Assembly: GCA_005881495.1 (NCBI GenBank)
Contig: VBHI01000221.1
Span: 1 to 64,000, forward strand
Length of the DNA stretch: 64,000 nt
Reading direction: 5' to 3'
From: Chloroflexota bacterium
GTDB taxonomy: Bacteria; Chloroflexota; Ktedonobacteria; Ktedonobacterales; Ktedonobacteraceae
Shown here in pieces: positions 35,852-45,788 of the stretch (position 1 is the first letter of the stretch; the number at the start of each line of letters is the position of its first letter). A model generated the notes under the pieces. The model was not told where the DNA came from. It saw only the letters and a list, made by a program, of their open reading frames with translations, and ran no database searches. The translations under genes were made by a program, and so were the position numbers.

Positions 35852-36043
35852 ATGAGAGTTCTGGGATTACTTGCGCTCAGCACCACAAGTGACGAGACAA
35901 CACGACTCATCTTGCTCCTGCTCATGGTATTAGCTGTATTACTGATAATAACAGGCTGCGTCATCGCTCTAATCACATGGCGAAAACGCATCAAAGCTCA
36001 TAACGCCTACATTGACACTGCCCAATGGGATAAAAGGACGTAA
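35852..36043 (+). CDS. Small single-span membrane protein
   Basis: A 63-residue protein with one strong transmembrane helix (about 18-41, LILLLLMVLAVLLIITGCVI) and a basic cytosolic tail (WRKRIKAHN). GAGGGGAAGG lies eight to ten bases before the ATG at 35852. Its stop codon touches the ATG of the MFS transporter gene, so it is probably cotranscribed and may be an accessory of that transporter. No family recognised. Confidence 0.65.
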   Translation: MRVLGLLALSTTSDETTRLILLLLMVLAVLLIITGCVIALITWRKRIKAHNAYIDTAQWDKRT

Positions 36044-37315
36044 ATGCCTCGACGCTCAATAACGCCTCTTTTCATCGGAACCTTTATATTACGCGCAAAT
36101 GGCGGTGCGGGAACCATCATTTTTGGCTTGTTCCTCGCTCAACTTGCGTCTCATACAGGCAACTCCATCAACAGCCTCCAGGTGGGCCTCCTCTCCGTCG
36201 TCTTTTTTGCCACAGAACTGGTTCTTGCTCCCTTCATGGGTGCCTTGAGCGATCGTTGGCACCGTCGCTATTTTCTCATCATCGGACCTCTGGTGGGACT
36301 GATCGAGGTAGCTCTCATCCCTTTTGTCCCTTTTCAAAACCCCTTGCCCTACTTTCTGAGTTTGCGCCTGATTTCCGGCACGTCATCTGCCATTACTACA
36401 CCGGCTGTCCTTGGGTACCTTGCTGATTACACCTCGCATGAACAGTCACGCCGTATGCGGGTCATGAGCTTCTTTGAACTTGCCACCAGTGGTGGAATAG
36501 CTGTGGGTGTCATCCTTGGAGGGTTTGCCTGGGATCGTCTGGGACGTTACGCCTTTATTCTCATCGCCTCGCTCTACCTCGTGGTAATACTTTGCATGAT
36601 TCTTACCCCCAAAGTGATGCAGGTAATTGAACATGGGAATATTCGTGTAGTAGATCTCCGCTACTGGCGCATTTTATGTACTCCTCGCCTGTTTATCTTC
36701 ATTCCTGCCTGGATTTGTATCAACGCCCTTGTTGGTGTCTGGATCGGCTCACAAGTGACTTTCATTCTTACCAGGCACCACAGGAACCCCGATCAACTAC
36801 TGATGGGCAGCATGAGCGGCCCTGGCAGTGGCCATACATTGAGTCTCGTTCTGGGGACCTATGTTCTTTTTTTCGGACTGAGCCTCCTTTTCTGGGCATT
36901 CTTTCTCAACCGTATTCCTCGCCTGAGACTCATGCTCACCTCGATAGCGGGTATCTATCTGGCCTCTATTGCCCTGGCCGGCATCAATCATCGTGGAGTT
37001 GGCAACGATGAACTACTGCTCATCTGGATACCACTCTTGTTGGCCGGTATTTTTGCCGAAAGTAGCTTTGCGCCCGCTGCCCTTGCCTATCTGGCCGATA
37101 TATCCGAAGATGTTGTCAAAGACCGCGGTCTTCTCATGGGGTTGTACTCAATCTTCCTTGGTGTAGGCCAACTTCTGGGCAATGGCCTCGGTGGCCTCTT
37201 TGCCAAAACCTGGGGTTTCGACGGCCTCATCCTCCTGACTATGTTGTTGGCCTTCATCGCCCTTATCTCACTCCTCATGCTCTTCAGCCAGGAACGCAAG
37301 CTTTCGTACCGGTGA
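36044..37315 (+). CDS. Major facilitator superfamily transporter
   Basis: A 423-residue transporter with 12 predicted membrane helices. The loop between helices 2 and 3 reads GALSDRWHRRYFL (about 66-78), the MFS motif A pattern. The central loop is short. It starts directly after the stop of the small membrane protein and has no ribosome binding site of its own beyond the AAAGGA in that gene's last codons, which suggests coupling. The substrate cannot be read from the sequence; drug efflux or sugar/ion export are possible. Confidence 0.88.
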   Translation: MPRRSITPLFIGTFILRANGGAGTIIFGLFLAQLASHTGNSINSLQVGLLSVVFFATELVLAPFMGALSDRWHRRYFLIIGPLVGLIEVALIPFVPFQNPLPYFLSLRLISGTSSAITTPAVLGYLADYTSHEQSRRMRVMSFFELATSGGIAVGVILGGFAWDRLGRYAFILIASLYLVVILCMILTPKVMQVIEHGNIRVVDLRYWRILCTPRLFIFIPAWICINALVGVWIGSQVTFILTRHHRNPDQLLMGSMSGPGSGHTLSLVLGTYVLFFGLSLLFWAFFLNRIPRLRLMLTSIAGIYLASIALAGINHRGVGNDELLLIWIPLLLAGIFAESSFAPAALAYLADISEDVVKDRGLLMGLYSIFLGVGQLLGNGLGGLFAKTWGFDGLILLTMLLAFIALISLLMLFSQERKLSYR

Positions 37316-37346
37316 AAGACACAATTCCTGCAGTGACATATTCTCT

Positions 37347-37850
37347 TTACCTTGTTCGAATCGTACGTTCAATGTCTCGCTTTGCTTCTCGTTCAGCAAT
37401 TGCTTCGCGCTTATCATAGAGCTTTTTACCGCGACAGAGGCCCAGTTCGATCTTCGCTTTCCCGCCCTTCAAATACAGCTTCAGCGGAATGAGTGTCAAT
37501 CCTTTGGTCTCCACTTTTGCTTGCAATTGAGCGATCTCGCGCCGGTGGAGCAGCAATTTACGCGTACGCAACGGCTCATGATTGTAGCGGTTGCCGTGTT
37601 CATACACCGCAATGTGTGCATTTTCTAACCACAACTCGCCGTTTCGTGTTATGGCATAAGATCCCCGCAAATTCACCTTACCATCGCGAATAGACTTTAT
37701 CTCAGTACCCATCAAAGCAATTCCAGCTTCAATTGTGCGTTCAACAAAGTAGTCGTGATAGGCCTGCCGATTGACCGTAATCACCTTGATTGGCACATGG
37801 TTCGACGCAGCCTTAGGTTGCTCTTTTTTATCCTTTGTCTGTTTTGCCAT
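37347..37850 (-). CDS. smpB: SsrA-binding protein SmpB
   Basis: Binds tmRNA and stalled ribosomes to start trans-translation. The 167 residues include [20 protein letters not shown], then [19 protein letters not shown] (about 49-67), KLLLHRREI and the [10 protein letters not shown] segment followed by the basic tail. The N-terminal 20 residues are a Lys/Gln-rich extension. Its partner ssrA is 36 kb away at the left end of the window. The 177-bp gap to the divergent MMPL gene contains TTGACA at 37875, without a good -10. Confidence 0.96.
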   Translation of the reverse strand: MAKQTKDKKEQPKAASNHVPIKVITVNRQAYHDYFVERTIEAGIALMGTEIKSIRDGKVNLRGSYAITRNGELWLENAHIAVYEHGNRYNHEPLRTRKLLLHRREIAQLQAKVETKGLTLIPLKLYLKGGKAKIELGLCRGKKLYDKREAIAEREAKRDIERTIRTR

Positions 37851-38027
37851 GAAAACACCTCAGCCTCCATCCTCTTGACATTTGCATTGCAGAGGACTAC
37901 TACAATTATGTAGAGGTATTATCATACAACAAGAATGTAGAAGCGTCGAGAAACTCATGAATGTTACCCCTCGAAACAGCAATGAACGTCACATCAAGAA
38001 AGACTCACCTGAGAAAGGCCCAAATAT

Positions 38028-40403
38028 ATGTTCTACCATCTAGGCAGAATAGCCACCCGCTTTCGCTGGTTGATAGTGGGCTTGTGGATGGTCGCCATCG
38101 CAGTCTCATTACCATTTGCCCCCCAGGCTAGCCAGGTGCTGCGCTCAGGGGGCTTCGTCAGCCCCGATGCCGAATCGGAGCGAGCACTAAATCTGCTGGT
38201 GCAAAAAGTGCATCTCGACCTCACCATCGTTCAGGTGATTTTCACCAGCCAGGACACAGGCATTGGTAGCGCTGGTAGTGCTGATAGCCCGCAATTTATT
38301 CAAGAGTCTCAACAGGCCCTCTCAAGAGTGCGCGGTTGGTCACAAGTCTCAGGCATAGTCAGCTTTACCGACAATCCGCGACAGATCTCCTTGGATCGTC
38401 ATGCCGCTTATGTCAATGTACTCTTCAAGCCCGATCCTGATACCGCATCAAAGCTTCTGCCTGAACTGGAAAATCGCCTGCAGCCGGTTCCCCATTTAAA
38501 GACAACCATCGGCGGTGGTCCAGTCTTTTATGAGGATATTCAAGCAGTCAGCGAACGCGACCTGCGGCGAGCGGAATTCCTGGCCATTCCCTTCGCTATC
38601 ATTGCCCTGCTGCTTGTCTTTCGTTCAGTGATCGCCGCCATGCTTCCCGCGTTAGTCGGCGGAGGTGCCGTTGCTGTCTCGCTTGCACTCATCTTTGGCC
38701 TTGGGCATCTTACCACGCTCTCCATTTTTGTGCTCAATATCACCACGCTCTTTGGTCTCGGCCTCGGCGTCGACTACTCCTTGTTTATGGTCAGTCGCTT
38801 CCGCGAAGAGTTACATCATGGCCGTAGTGTCGATGATGCTGTCGCCGTCTCCGTTGCCACAGCAGGTCGTGCCGTCATTTTCTCAGGCTTGACCGTCTCC
38901 ATCGGACTGTTCGGACTTGTCTTCTTTCGCATCAACTTTTTGCGATCAGTCGGAGTGGCTGGCGTAATGGTTGTAATGCTGGCTGTCCTGGCTGCCATTA
39001 CCCTCTTACCCGCGGCGTTATCCATCATCGGAACCAGGATCAACGCTTTCCCTGTTCGACTGCCACGTTTCCGCCGGCGCACTTCGAGTCAGCCACTCGC
39101 CAGTACCTCCACTCTTGCACCTGCAGTCGATGATCAACACGGTTTCTGGTATCAACTCTCCCAGTTGGTTATGCGCCACCCCATTCAGATCTTTGTGCCT
39201 ACCTTCATCTTGCTCGTGGCCCTGGGTTTACCTTTCTTGGAAGTACGCTTTTCAGCCCCAGATGCCTCCATTCTGCCGAAGGATGTTCCGTCGCGCGCTG
39301 CCTTCGACCTGCTGGCAAAACGCTTTAATGACCGTGAGACTACTCCCATTGTCTTGGCGGTAACGACTCCCGGCGATGTGATAGCCACGAATAATGTGCG
39401 TAATCTTTATTACTATGTACAGCGTATCCAGGCCGACCCTCGAGTCGCCCGTGTTGATAGCATTGTCAGCGCGGACCGGCGCTTCACCTTGGAGCAATAC
39501 GAACAGGTCTATACCCATACCCAATTGATCGCTGATCCTTACCTGTCCGCCCTTCTCAAATCGTCGGTCTCTGGCAATACCACCCTGATGCTCGTCATCA
39601 GTAAATATGGTATGCTCGATCAACGCTCACAGGCCTTAGTCCAGACCATTCGCAACACGGCTCCTGGCAACGGCATCACAACCCTGGTAGATGGCAGCAC
39701 TGCTAGTGATATGGACTATGTCTCATCCCTCTACACTGATTTTCCTATAGCGATTCTCATCGTGGCGGTTACCACGTATATCGTCTTATTGTTCCTCTTC
39801 CGTTCGCTCATCTTGCCGTTGAAAGCCATCTTGATGAATACTCTCTCTATTCTGGCAAGCTATGGTGCGCTCGTGGTCATCTTCCAGAACGGCTTTTTAC
39901 ATCAATTCCTGGGTTTCACCCCTCTCGGTTTCGTTGAAGCCTCGGGCCCAATACTCCTTTTCTGTTCTCTTTTCGGTCTCTCGATGGACTATGAGGTATT
40001 CCTCCTGTCGCGTATTCAAGAAGCCTTCTGGCAAACGGGCGATAACACCCGTGCTGTCGCTCTCGGATTGCAGCGCAGTGGAGCTATCATTACCAGTGCT
40101 GCCGTCATCGTCATCGTGGTCAGTTCCTGTTTCGCCACTGCCGATATGATTCTGGTAAAAGCCCTTGGTCTCGGAATGGCTCTTGCAGTCGCTATCGATG
40201 CCACCCTCGTGCGCGGCTTGCTGGTACCCTCCACTATGCGCCTTCTCGGTAATCTAAACTGGTGGCTGCCCTTTGTTGGTGTGCAACGCCGTCCTCCTGT
40301 CCTTGCTGAATATCTCGATTCGAGCGAACAAGAACCTGGTGCAAAAAAAGATGTACCTGTACCTGATACATTTTCCGATGCGGGTATAGGAGGTACGCGA
40401 TGA
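38028..40403 (+). CDS. MMPL-family (RND superfamily) transporter
   Basis: A 791-residue membrane protein with two halves, each with one helix, a large extracytoplasmic loop and five more helices. This fits the MmpL/HpnN group that exports lipids or hydrophobic compounds using the proton gradient. The conserved GLGVDYSLFMVSRFREEL (about 245-262) and its second-half counterpart GLSMDYEVFLLSRIQEAF (about 650-667) both carry the Asp-Tyr pair thought to relay protons. GAAAGG precedes the ATG at 38028. The lipoprotein gene overlaps its stop by four bases. Confidence 0.93.
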   Translation: MFYHLGRIATRFRWLIVGLWMVAIAVSLPFAPQASQVLRSGGFVSPDAESERALNLLVQKVHLDLTIVQVIFTSQDTGIGSAGSADSPQFIQESQQALSRVRGWSQVSGIVSFTDNPRQISLDRHAAYVNVLFKPDPDTASKLLPELENRLQPVPHLKTTIGGGPVFYEDIQAVSERDLRRAEFLAIPFAIIALLLVFRSVIAAMLPALVGGGAVAVSLALIFGLGHLTTLSIFVLNITTLFGLGLGVDYSLFMVSRFREELHHGRSVDDAVAVSVATAGRAVIFSGLTVSIGLFGLVFFRINFLRSVGVAGVMVVMLAVLAAITLLPAALSIIGTRINAFPVRLPRFRRRTSSQPLASTSTLAPAVDDQHGFWYQLSQLVMRHPIQIFVPTFILLVALGLPFLEVRFSAPDASILPKDVPSRAAFDLLAKRFNDRETTPIVLAVTTPGDVIATNNVRNLYYYVQRIQADPRVARVDSIVSADRRFTLEQYEQVYTHTQLIADPYLSALLKSSVSGNTTLMLVISKYGMLDQRSQALVQTIRNTAPGNGITTLVDGSTASDMDYVSSLYTDFPIAILIVAVTTYIVLLFLFRSLILPLKAILMNTLSILASYGALVVIFQNGFLHQFLGFTPLGFVEASGPILLFCSLFGLSMDYEVFLLSRIQEAFWQTGDNTRAVALGLQRSGAIITSAAVIVIVVSSCFATADMILVKALGLGMALAVAIDATLVRGLLVPSTMRLLGNLNWWLPFVGVQRRPPVLAEYLDSSEQEPGAKKDVPVPDTFSDAGIGGTR

Positions 40404-41512
40404 AAAATATAACTCGCGGCAAGAGACGCTCTATCGTCTTACTTTTACTGGCCTTTGCCCTGGCCTCCTGTGGTGTTCCAGGCATCGTCTCTACCAACGC
40501 GCAACTGCCTCAGGTGAGCAACACGCCACAAAAGGTCACATTACCACCCATACATTTTCCACAGGACGAGGCCGCCCATCGCGACCTCACCGAATGGTGG
40601 TATTATACAGGGCACATGACCGCCATAACTCCTGACGGGAAGCCTCATCACTATGGCTTTGAGCTGGTCTTCTTTCAAGCTTTGCGCAGCGATTTCCCTC
40701 CCGTCTATGCTGCTCATTTTGCCATGAGTGACGTGACGCGGGGCCAGTTCCATTTTGACCAGCGTCGTCAGGTCGAGCCAGGGGCGCTCATCTCTGATGG
40801 CACAACCATCAGCGGCTTCAATGTATCGATAGGTGATTGGTCGATACAGGGAGTAAATGGGCGAGACCAACTCTCGGCGCAAATGACCGGCTACGCAATG
40901 CGTCTATCCCTCCGTGGCCTCAAACCGCCTGCCCTGCACAATGGCAACGGGCTTATAACCTATGGCCTGGGCGGCTTTTCTTACTACTATTCACGGACCC
41001 GTATGTCCCTATCGGGCACGCTCGTTGACCACAACCAGCCGCTACAAGTAACCGGTGAAGCCTGGATGGATCATCAATGGGGCAATTTCCTCTCATTCAG
41101 CGGCGGTGGCTGGGACTGGTTCAGCATCCAACTGAACAACAACACGGAGATGATGCTCTATCTCATACGCGACGCCACGGGTAAAATCGGCGCTGTCTAT
41201 GTAGGCTACATTGACCAGGATGGCCACGAGCGCTTATTGTCCCCGAACGTACTCCACGTCAGTATCCTCAATCACTGGACAAGCCAGGCGACAGGCGCGA
41301 CCTATCCCTCCGGCTGGCGTCTCAAGATTAACGATCCGCAGGTCCAAACGTCGCTGACGCTCAACCCTGAATTGCTGAATCAAGAACTTGTCGTCTATCA
41401 ATCAACAGGCAACTCCTATTGGGAAGGCGCCGTCACTATTCATGGCCAGAGCGCAGGTACCCCTCTGCTCGGCGAAGGCTACGTCGAACTAACCGGCTAT
41501 ACACGTCCATAG
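40400..41512 (+). CDS. AttH/CrtC-like lipocalin-domain lipoprotein
   Basis: A 370-residue protein with a lipoprotein signal (LLLLAFALASCG, lipobox Cys near residue 26) and a lipocalin-like AttH domain: HRDLTEWWYYTGHM (about 56-69), an HYGFELVFFQ strand, GEAWMDHQWGNF (about 217-228) and a C-terminal GEGYVELTGY. Relatives include hydroxyneurosporene synthase and predicted secreted hydrolases acting on hydrophobic substrates. The ATG overlaps the MMPL stop (ATGA), suggesting a joint role in moving or altering a lipid. The stop codon lies inside a palindromic repeat copy, so the last residues may come from the repeat. Confidence 0.85.
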   Translation: MKNITRGKRRSIVLLLLAFALASCGVPGIVSTNAQLPQVSNTPQKVTLPPIHFPQDEAAHRDLTEWWYYTGHMTAITPDGKPHHYGFELVFFQALRSDFPPVYAAHFAMSDVTRGQFHFDQRRQVEPGALISDGTTISGFNVSIGDWSIQGVNGRDQLSAQMTGYAMRLSLRGLKPPALHNGNGLITYGLGGFSYYYSRTRMSLSGTLVDHNQPLQVTGEAWMDHQWGNFLSFSGGGWDWFSIQLNNNTEMMLYLIRDATGKIGAVYVGYIDQDGHERLLSPNVLHVSILNHWTSQATGATYPSGWRLKINDPQVQTSLTLNPELLNQELVVYQSTGNSYWEGAVTIHGQSAGTPLLGEGYVELTGYTRP

Positions 41513-41577
41513 TAGGGGCGACTCTTGGGTCGCCCAGCATACCTCGTCCATAGTAGGGGCGACCCTGGTGGTCGCCC
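41505..41577. repeat. Two copies of a GTAGGGGCGACC palindromic repeat
   Basis: Both copies start CGTCCATAGTAGGGGCGAC. The first (41505-41535) pairs GGGCGAC with GTCGCCC; the second (41545-41577) pairs GGGCGACC with GGTCGCCC. A partial third half follows to 41591. The first copy supplies the TAG stop of the upstream lipoprotein gene. Confidence 0.8.
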
Positions 41578-41597
41578 TCTGGTGGTCGCCCAATACG

Positions 41598-41670
41598 CAT
41601 CACCCTGAGCCGCCACCCAGTGACCCCCTGAGCCGCCACCCATGTCACCCTGAGCGTAGCGAAGGGTCTG
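41598..41670. repeat. CCCTGAG-type dispersed repeats
   Basis: Three short units containing CACCCTGAG or CCCCTGAG with GCCGCCACCCA, then CCCTGAGCGTAGCGAAGGG, fill this segment. A related AGCGAAGGG motif occurs at 53.1 kb. No gene is visible between 41513 and 41902. Confidence 0.55.
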
Positions 41671-41902
41671 TCTCCATGAGCCTCCAGATGCTTCGCCTCT
41701 CAAGCAGCACACAAAAATAGCGCGTTCTGAGGATGTATTTTGCGGCTCTGCATGCTATACTACAAACAGGGGGTCTCGCTTGACAAGATGCTTGATGGTT
41801 AACCTGAAAGCAACAACCTTACCGAGGATTGCCTTCAGGTTAAACAACAATCTCGAAAAGACCTCTTGATGATGTGTTCAACTATTTTTTCTGGAGGGCA
41901 AC

Positions 41903-42236
41903 ATGGAAGATCGTACACGTCCTTTGGGGATCACTATCATTGCTGCTTTTTTAGGCATTTCAGCTCTTCTTGCTCTTGTGGTTCTCATCCTCGGTTTGAA
42001 TCTTGGGATTTTTCGAGGTCGCGCTCGCCTGGGGATTATGGACACTGAGACCCTGGGCCTACTGGACGACTATAATTGTTGAGGTAATCCGGGTAATCTT
42101 AGGGCTGTATGTTGTGCTTATACTACAGAAGGCCATTATTTCAGGAATTCTCAGCCTCATTATTCCGATTATCATCCTGGTCTATCTCGTTGCTGATCGC
42201 AACGTACGTGCTGCATTCAGCTCGTCAAGTACGTAG
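41903..42236 (+). pseudogene. Small four-helix membrane protein gene with a frameshift
   Basis: GGAGG stands just before the ATG at 41903, which opens RPLGITIIAAFLGISALLAL, typical of small tandem-helix membrane proteins. After about 33 codons (near 42000-42015, at GGGATTTTT) the reading must move one frame to continue as VALAWGLWTLRPWAYWTTII and a further two helices, ending in VADRNVRAAF at 42236. In the first frame translation stops shortly after. Both parts look like one family. A real indel or a sequencing error in the T run would each explain it. Confidence 0.65.
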
Positions 42237-42307
42237 ATCTGCCAGCTTTTCTCAAACGAATCGATTTTTGCTTGTTCCTGTCATTACCGCTCCTTATCTG
42301 GAAAAAT

Positions 42308-42610
42308 ATGCACATCTTTTGACAGGATTCGCTTCACCCTTTCTAGGTCGGTGACGGCATTACGCTCAGCAAAGGTTTCGTAAGCCTCCTTCAAGTAGGT
42401 GATTCCTTGTTACAATTGTTCTGCCGTGGGACATTGTTGTTGAAGCAATGCCTCTCCGACGCAAGACTACGCGCGAACATACTCCAGGTGCATACCAAAA
42501 TCGCGGCTCGTCTCTAAGGCCAGCCGGAAATACCCTTCTGCCTGAAGAGAGTTTCTCAACGCGCAGAGAATTCGACCGAGTAGCCTTTGTGCCTGCGCCA
42601 GCACATGAAC
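42308..42610 (-). pseudogene. Remnant of a TPR-repeat regulator C terminus
   Basis: Read on the minus strand, one frame gives AQRLLGRILCALRNSLQAEG then YFRLALETSRDFGMHLEYVRA, a TPR pair. It continues past two in-frame stops as LLQQQCPTAEQL and ITYLKEAYETFAERNAV, TDLERVKRIL. This is the usual tail of the ATPase/TPR regulators of this group, so it is the decayed end of such a gene; the rest is missing. The region from 42611 to 42860 holds nothing else that I recognise. Confidence 0.65.
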
Positions 42611-42863
42611 TGAACAAATTGACGAGGGTTCCCCCCCGAAATGATATACTTGTCACGGAAAAAGAGATGACATCAAGACTCACAAAAATCACAATCAACA
42701 TGTAAGCAACATAGAGATACAAATGTACTACAAAGTCATTCAATGTATCGCGCTGGTGATTTTTTATATGGTATACTAAAACAGTTCACAAGGGAGGAAC
42801 ATGTTTCTGTATTTCCTTTTCAGGCATCCCAAAACCTTAAAACAGCAAGATGTCCGATGATAT

Positions 42864-42891
42864 TTGATATTTCTCGATTGACTGTTACAAT
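42864..42891 (+). promoter_or_regulatory. Probable promoter of the GAF sensor kinase
   Basis: TTGATA (42864-42869) and TACAAT (42886-42891) are separated by 16 bases, and the start codon follows at 42909. The transcript leader would be about ten bases, containing the GAGAGGAC ribosome binding site. Confidence 0.5.
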
Positions 42892-42908
42892 AAGTAGAGA
42901 GGACACAG

Positions 42909-45788
42909 ATGGAGGCGAAAGCTACTATCGTCGAGCGCGTTGCTCGTATCGTCTCCAGCGTACGTGGAGCAAAACCTGATTATACACACCTGGCGGCTGA
43001 TTTGGAGCCAGCCATCCCTTTTGATGTCTTTGGCGTCGTATTATTGCGTCATGACCGCCTCGCAGTGCGCGTCACCGTTTGCCAGCGTGAAGCTCGTTCA
43101 TGGGTCGCACAATACCATCAACACCCACTCGAAGGCTCAAAACTAGAACAGTCATTGCCTTCCCCCATTACCATCGTGCAGAACTACCCCGAAGGGCTAG
43201 ATGGCCCTCCAGCGCTCTGTGGTGATGCCCTCAGTAACTTTCACCAGCTGCGCTCAACGCTTATAGCTCCTCTCATTGTAGGAGAAAAAGTCTTAGGGGC
43301 GCTTGAGCTAGGCAGCAATCAACACGACAGCTATGCGGATGTAACCTTACGACGACTGATCGACGCCGTTGTGCATGTGCTGGCGGCTGCCATCGACAGC
43401 GCCCAGGTTGGTGGAAGCGCGGAAATCCAGGATCGTCAACGCGAGGCGCTCAAAGATGTTTCCAGTGCTCTTACCTCTACAGTGGACCTCGCTACTATTC
43501 TTGATCAAATTGTGGTTGGCATTGCTAAAGCCTTGAACGTTGCGTCTGCCATTTTAACCTATGATCAACGCAAAGGGCACCTTCGCCTGGAAGCCGAATC
43601 TGGCCTCAACCAGGCCACATTGCGGAGGATGACGGTAAATAATGTAGGCCTCTCTGAACAGGGCATCATCGGCTACACATTGCGCCGTAGACAACCTGTC
43701 TTTTCCAATGATATCAGTTCGGATGAGCGTTTCCCTCTGAGCCGCGCTTTCACAACAGAACTTGGCATTCGTTCTGTCTTTAGTTATCCCCTGGTGACGG
43801 GGTCCACGGTCTATGGCGCTCTCCTCCTCTGTTCGCCAGAACCAGGCGGTTTTACACCTCTCAAGGCGGATATTCTCTCCCTTTTCGCTAGTCAGGCCAC
43901 CATCGCCATTCACAACGGCATGCTACTCGAGTCCGCACACCAGCGTAGCCGCTTTCAACAAGCCATTGAACAATTGGAACGGGCTTATGGGCAAAACAAC
44001 AATGAACAAGAGGTGCTTGACCGCGTGCGCCTGGAGTCGGAACGTACCTTCGGCATCAGCTTCAGCAGTCTTCTTTACTTCATCAGTGACCACCTGCTGA
44101 CTCGCAGTGAGCGCGACCTCCACGCCCTGTTCCATCCCTCTCCTTCGCTATCACAGCAAGAGGACGCGCCGTCATCCACAGGCACATTCTTACCAGAAAG
44201 CAGATCACAGGACTCGTCTTCTTCACTGCAACCATTTGTTACGCAGCCAGGTGAGGAACAATCCCTTCACGCTCAGCTTGTTGGAGAAGCGCCACAGGTA
44301 GTACCGCAAGGCTTCCCATCAGTTCAAGAAGACGGCATCATAATTCTCACACAAACTGCCGAGGCGGCGTTAGCCCGTGCTGGAGTATTGAGTGAATTAA
44401 GTCGCCTGTTTACACAGTTAAAACTATCGAATGATCATAGAAAAGATGCCTGGTTCGTAGTTGATCTCCTTGGACGGTGCGTCTTTGTGAACCCTTATGC
44501 GGAGGTCTTTTGTGGTGTGCACATAGGCTCCTCAACAGAGATCACACTGGAAGATATGTTCGCAGACGTCTTGCCGCGTATTCGCAACGCTAAAGAAGTG
44601 GCCGCCTATCTACGGGATTTCAAACAGGGGAATGTCCATAGACAGGACCTGCGCTGCGCCCTCGCCCTGGAACCTGTCTTCAGGCGCTCAGACTCAAACT
44701 CAGGCGCTTCCCTCGCTTCCCTCGCTTCCCAGCCTCAGTATTCTGCTCAACAGCCAGATGTAGAAGCCTTTTTGGCCCGCCTGGCACCTTCTCGTACCGC
44801 TCTGCGCCTGGATAGCTCACCTTCTGATTATCATTATCAACTATCGCGCTATCCCCTTTTTAACCAGCAAGGCGTGCATATTGGGAATGTCTTGCAGGTT
44901 CACGATGTCACAGAGCAGGTACGTGACGAGAAAAACAAGTCGGCTCTGCTCTCATCGGTATCACACGATCTGCGTACTCCGCTCACTACAATCAAGGCTG
45001 CGGTAACAGGTTTGCTTCAAGAGGATGTTGAATGGGATGATCAAACCAGGCGTGAAATCCTGGAGGATATAGACACCGAGACAGAACACCTTTCTATCCT
45101 GGTCAATGCCCTTGTCGAAATGTCCCGCATAGAAATGGGAGCCTTAGTGCTGGATAAAGAATGGTGTGATGTCGTTGAAATCCTTCATGGAGCTTTGTCT
45201 CGGCTTGAACGTGTTCTCTCCGGGCGCACTATCCGCACATCCATACAGCCCAATTTACCACTCATCTATGCTGATCATGTGCAGCTTGAGCGCGTCTTCT
45301 ATAATCTGATTGAAAACGCCCTCCGTCACAGTCCAGCTCACGCGGAGATACTGGTATCCCTGGATATTGCCGATGAGGACACTCTTGTAGCTCCTCTGCA
45401 GTATCTGCGCGCGAAAGTCATCGATAGCGGCACAGCAGTACCCGCGGGTGAACGCGAACGCATTTTCAAAACGTTTTACGGGCTGAATTTGCGCGGTAGT
45501 GGCCTCGGTCTGGCCATCTGTCGTGGTATCATTGAAGCCCACCAGGGACGTATTGGCGTGGAATCCGCCCCTGGCGAAGTTGGCTCGTGTTTTGTCTTCA
45601 CTTTGCCTGTTCACGTGTATAATAGTATCTCAGCTCCCCCGGCGGCATGGAGTAATAACGCCTCTTCAGGGGATAGCGCAAGTACGACCCTGGACCCCCC
45701 CCAGGCTGCCGGCTCGCACTCTACTACTCGTCATCCATCATCGTTCGATGTCCATCTTGTTGCGCCCACGACGGAGGAGCAACTATGA
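42909..45788 (+). CDS. GAF-domain sensor histidine kinase, KdpD-like core
   Basis: A 959-residue soluble kinase. Domains: GAF-like (about 20-165), canonical GAF (about 185-345), a Ser/Gln-rich linker (about 410-490), a PAS-like domain (about 500-680), HisKA with phospho-acceptor His686 in SSVSHDLRTPLTTI, and HATPase. The N box is LERVFYNLIENALRHS; the G1 box is changed to VIDSGTAVPAGER, and the G2 box GSGLGLAICRGIIEAHQG is intact. The core resembles KdpD, but its membrane and USP domains are absent. The response regulator gene overlaps its stop (ATGA), so the pair is a two-component system. The signal is unknown. Confidence 0.9.
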   Translation: MEAKATIVERVARIVSSVRGAKPDYTHLAADLEPAIPFDVFGVVLLRHDRLAVRVTVCQREARSWVAQYHQHPLEGSKLEQSLPSPITIVQNYPEGLDGPPALCGDALSNFHQLRSTLIAPLIVGEKVLGALELGSNQHDSYADVTLRRLIDAVVHVLAAAIDSAQVGGSAEIQDRQREALKDVSSALTSTVDLATILDQIVVGIAKALNVASAILTYDQRKGHLRLEAESGLNQATLRRMTVNNVGLSEQGIIGYTLRRRQPVFSNDISSDERFPLSRAFTTELGIRSVFSYPLVTGSTVYGALLLCSPEPGGFTPLKADILSLFASQATIAIHNGMLLESAHQRSRFQQAIEQLERAYGQNNNEQEVLDRVRLESERTFGISFSSLLYFISDHLLTRSERDLHALFHPSPSLSQQEDAPSSTGTFLPESRSQDSSSSLQPFVTQPGEEQSLHAQLVGEAPQVVPQGFPSVQEDGIIILTQTAEAALARAGVLSELSRLFTQLKLSNDHRKDAWFVVDLLGRCVFVNPYAEVFCGVHIGSSTEITLEDMFADVLPRIRNAKEVAAYLRDFKQGNVHRQDLRCALALEPVFRRSDSNSGASLASLASQPQYSAQQPDVEAFLARLAPSRTALRLDSSPSDYHYQLSRYPLFNQQGVHIGNVLQVHDVTEQVRDEKNKSALLSSVSHDLRTPLTTIKAAVTGLLQEDVEWDDQTRREILEDIDTETEHLSILVNALVEMSRIEMGALVLDKEWCDVVEILHGALSRLERVLSGRTIRTSIQPNLPLIYADHVQLERVFYNLIENALRHSPAHAEILVSLDIADEDTLVAPLQYLRAKVIDSGTAVPAGERERIFKTFYGLNLRGSGLGLAICRGIIEAHQGRIGVESAPGEVGSCFVFTLPVHVYNSISAPPAAWSNNASSGDSASTTLDPPQAAGSHSTTRHPSSFDVHLVAPTTEEQL

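Noticed and set aside
42366..42743. 125-codon minus-strand frame near the TPR remnant
   Set aside because: The TPR-like sequence is in a different frame with stop codons; this longer frame has no protein-like features.
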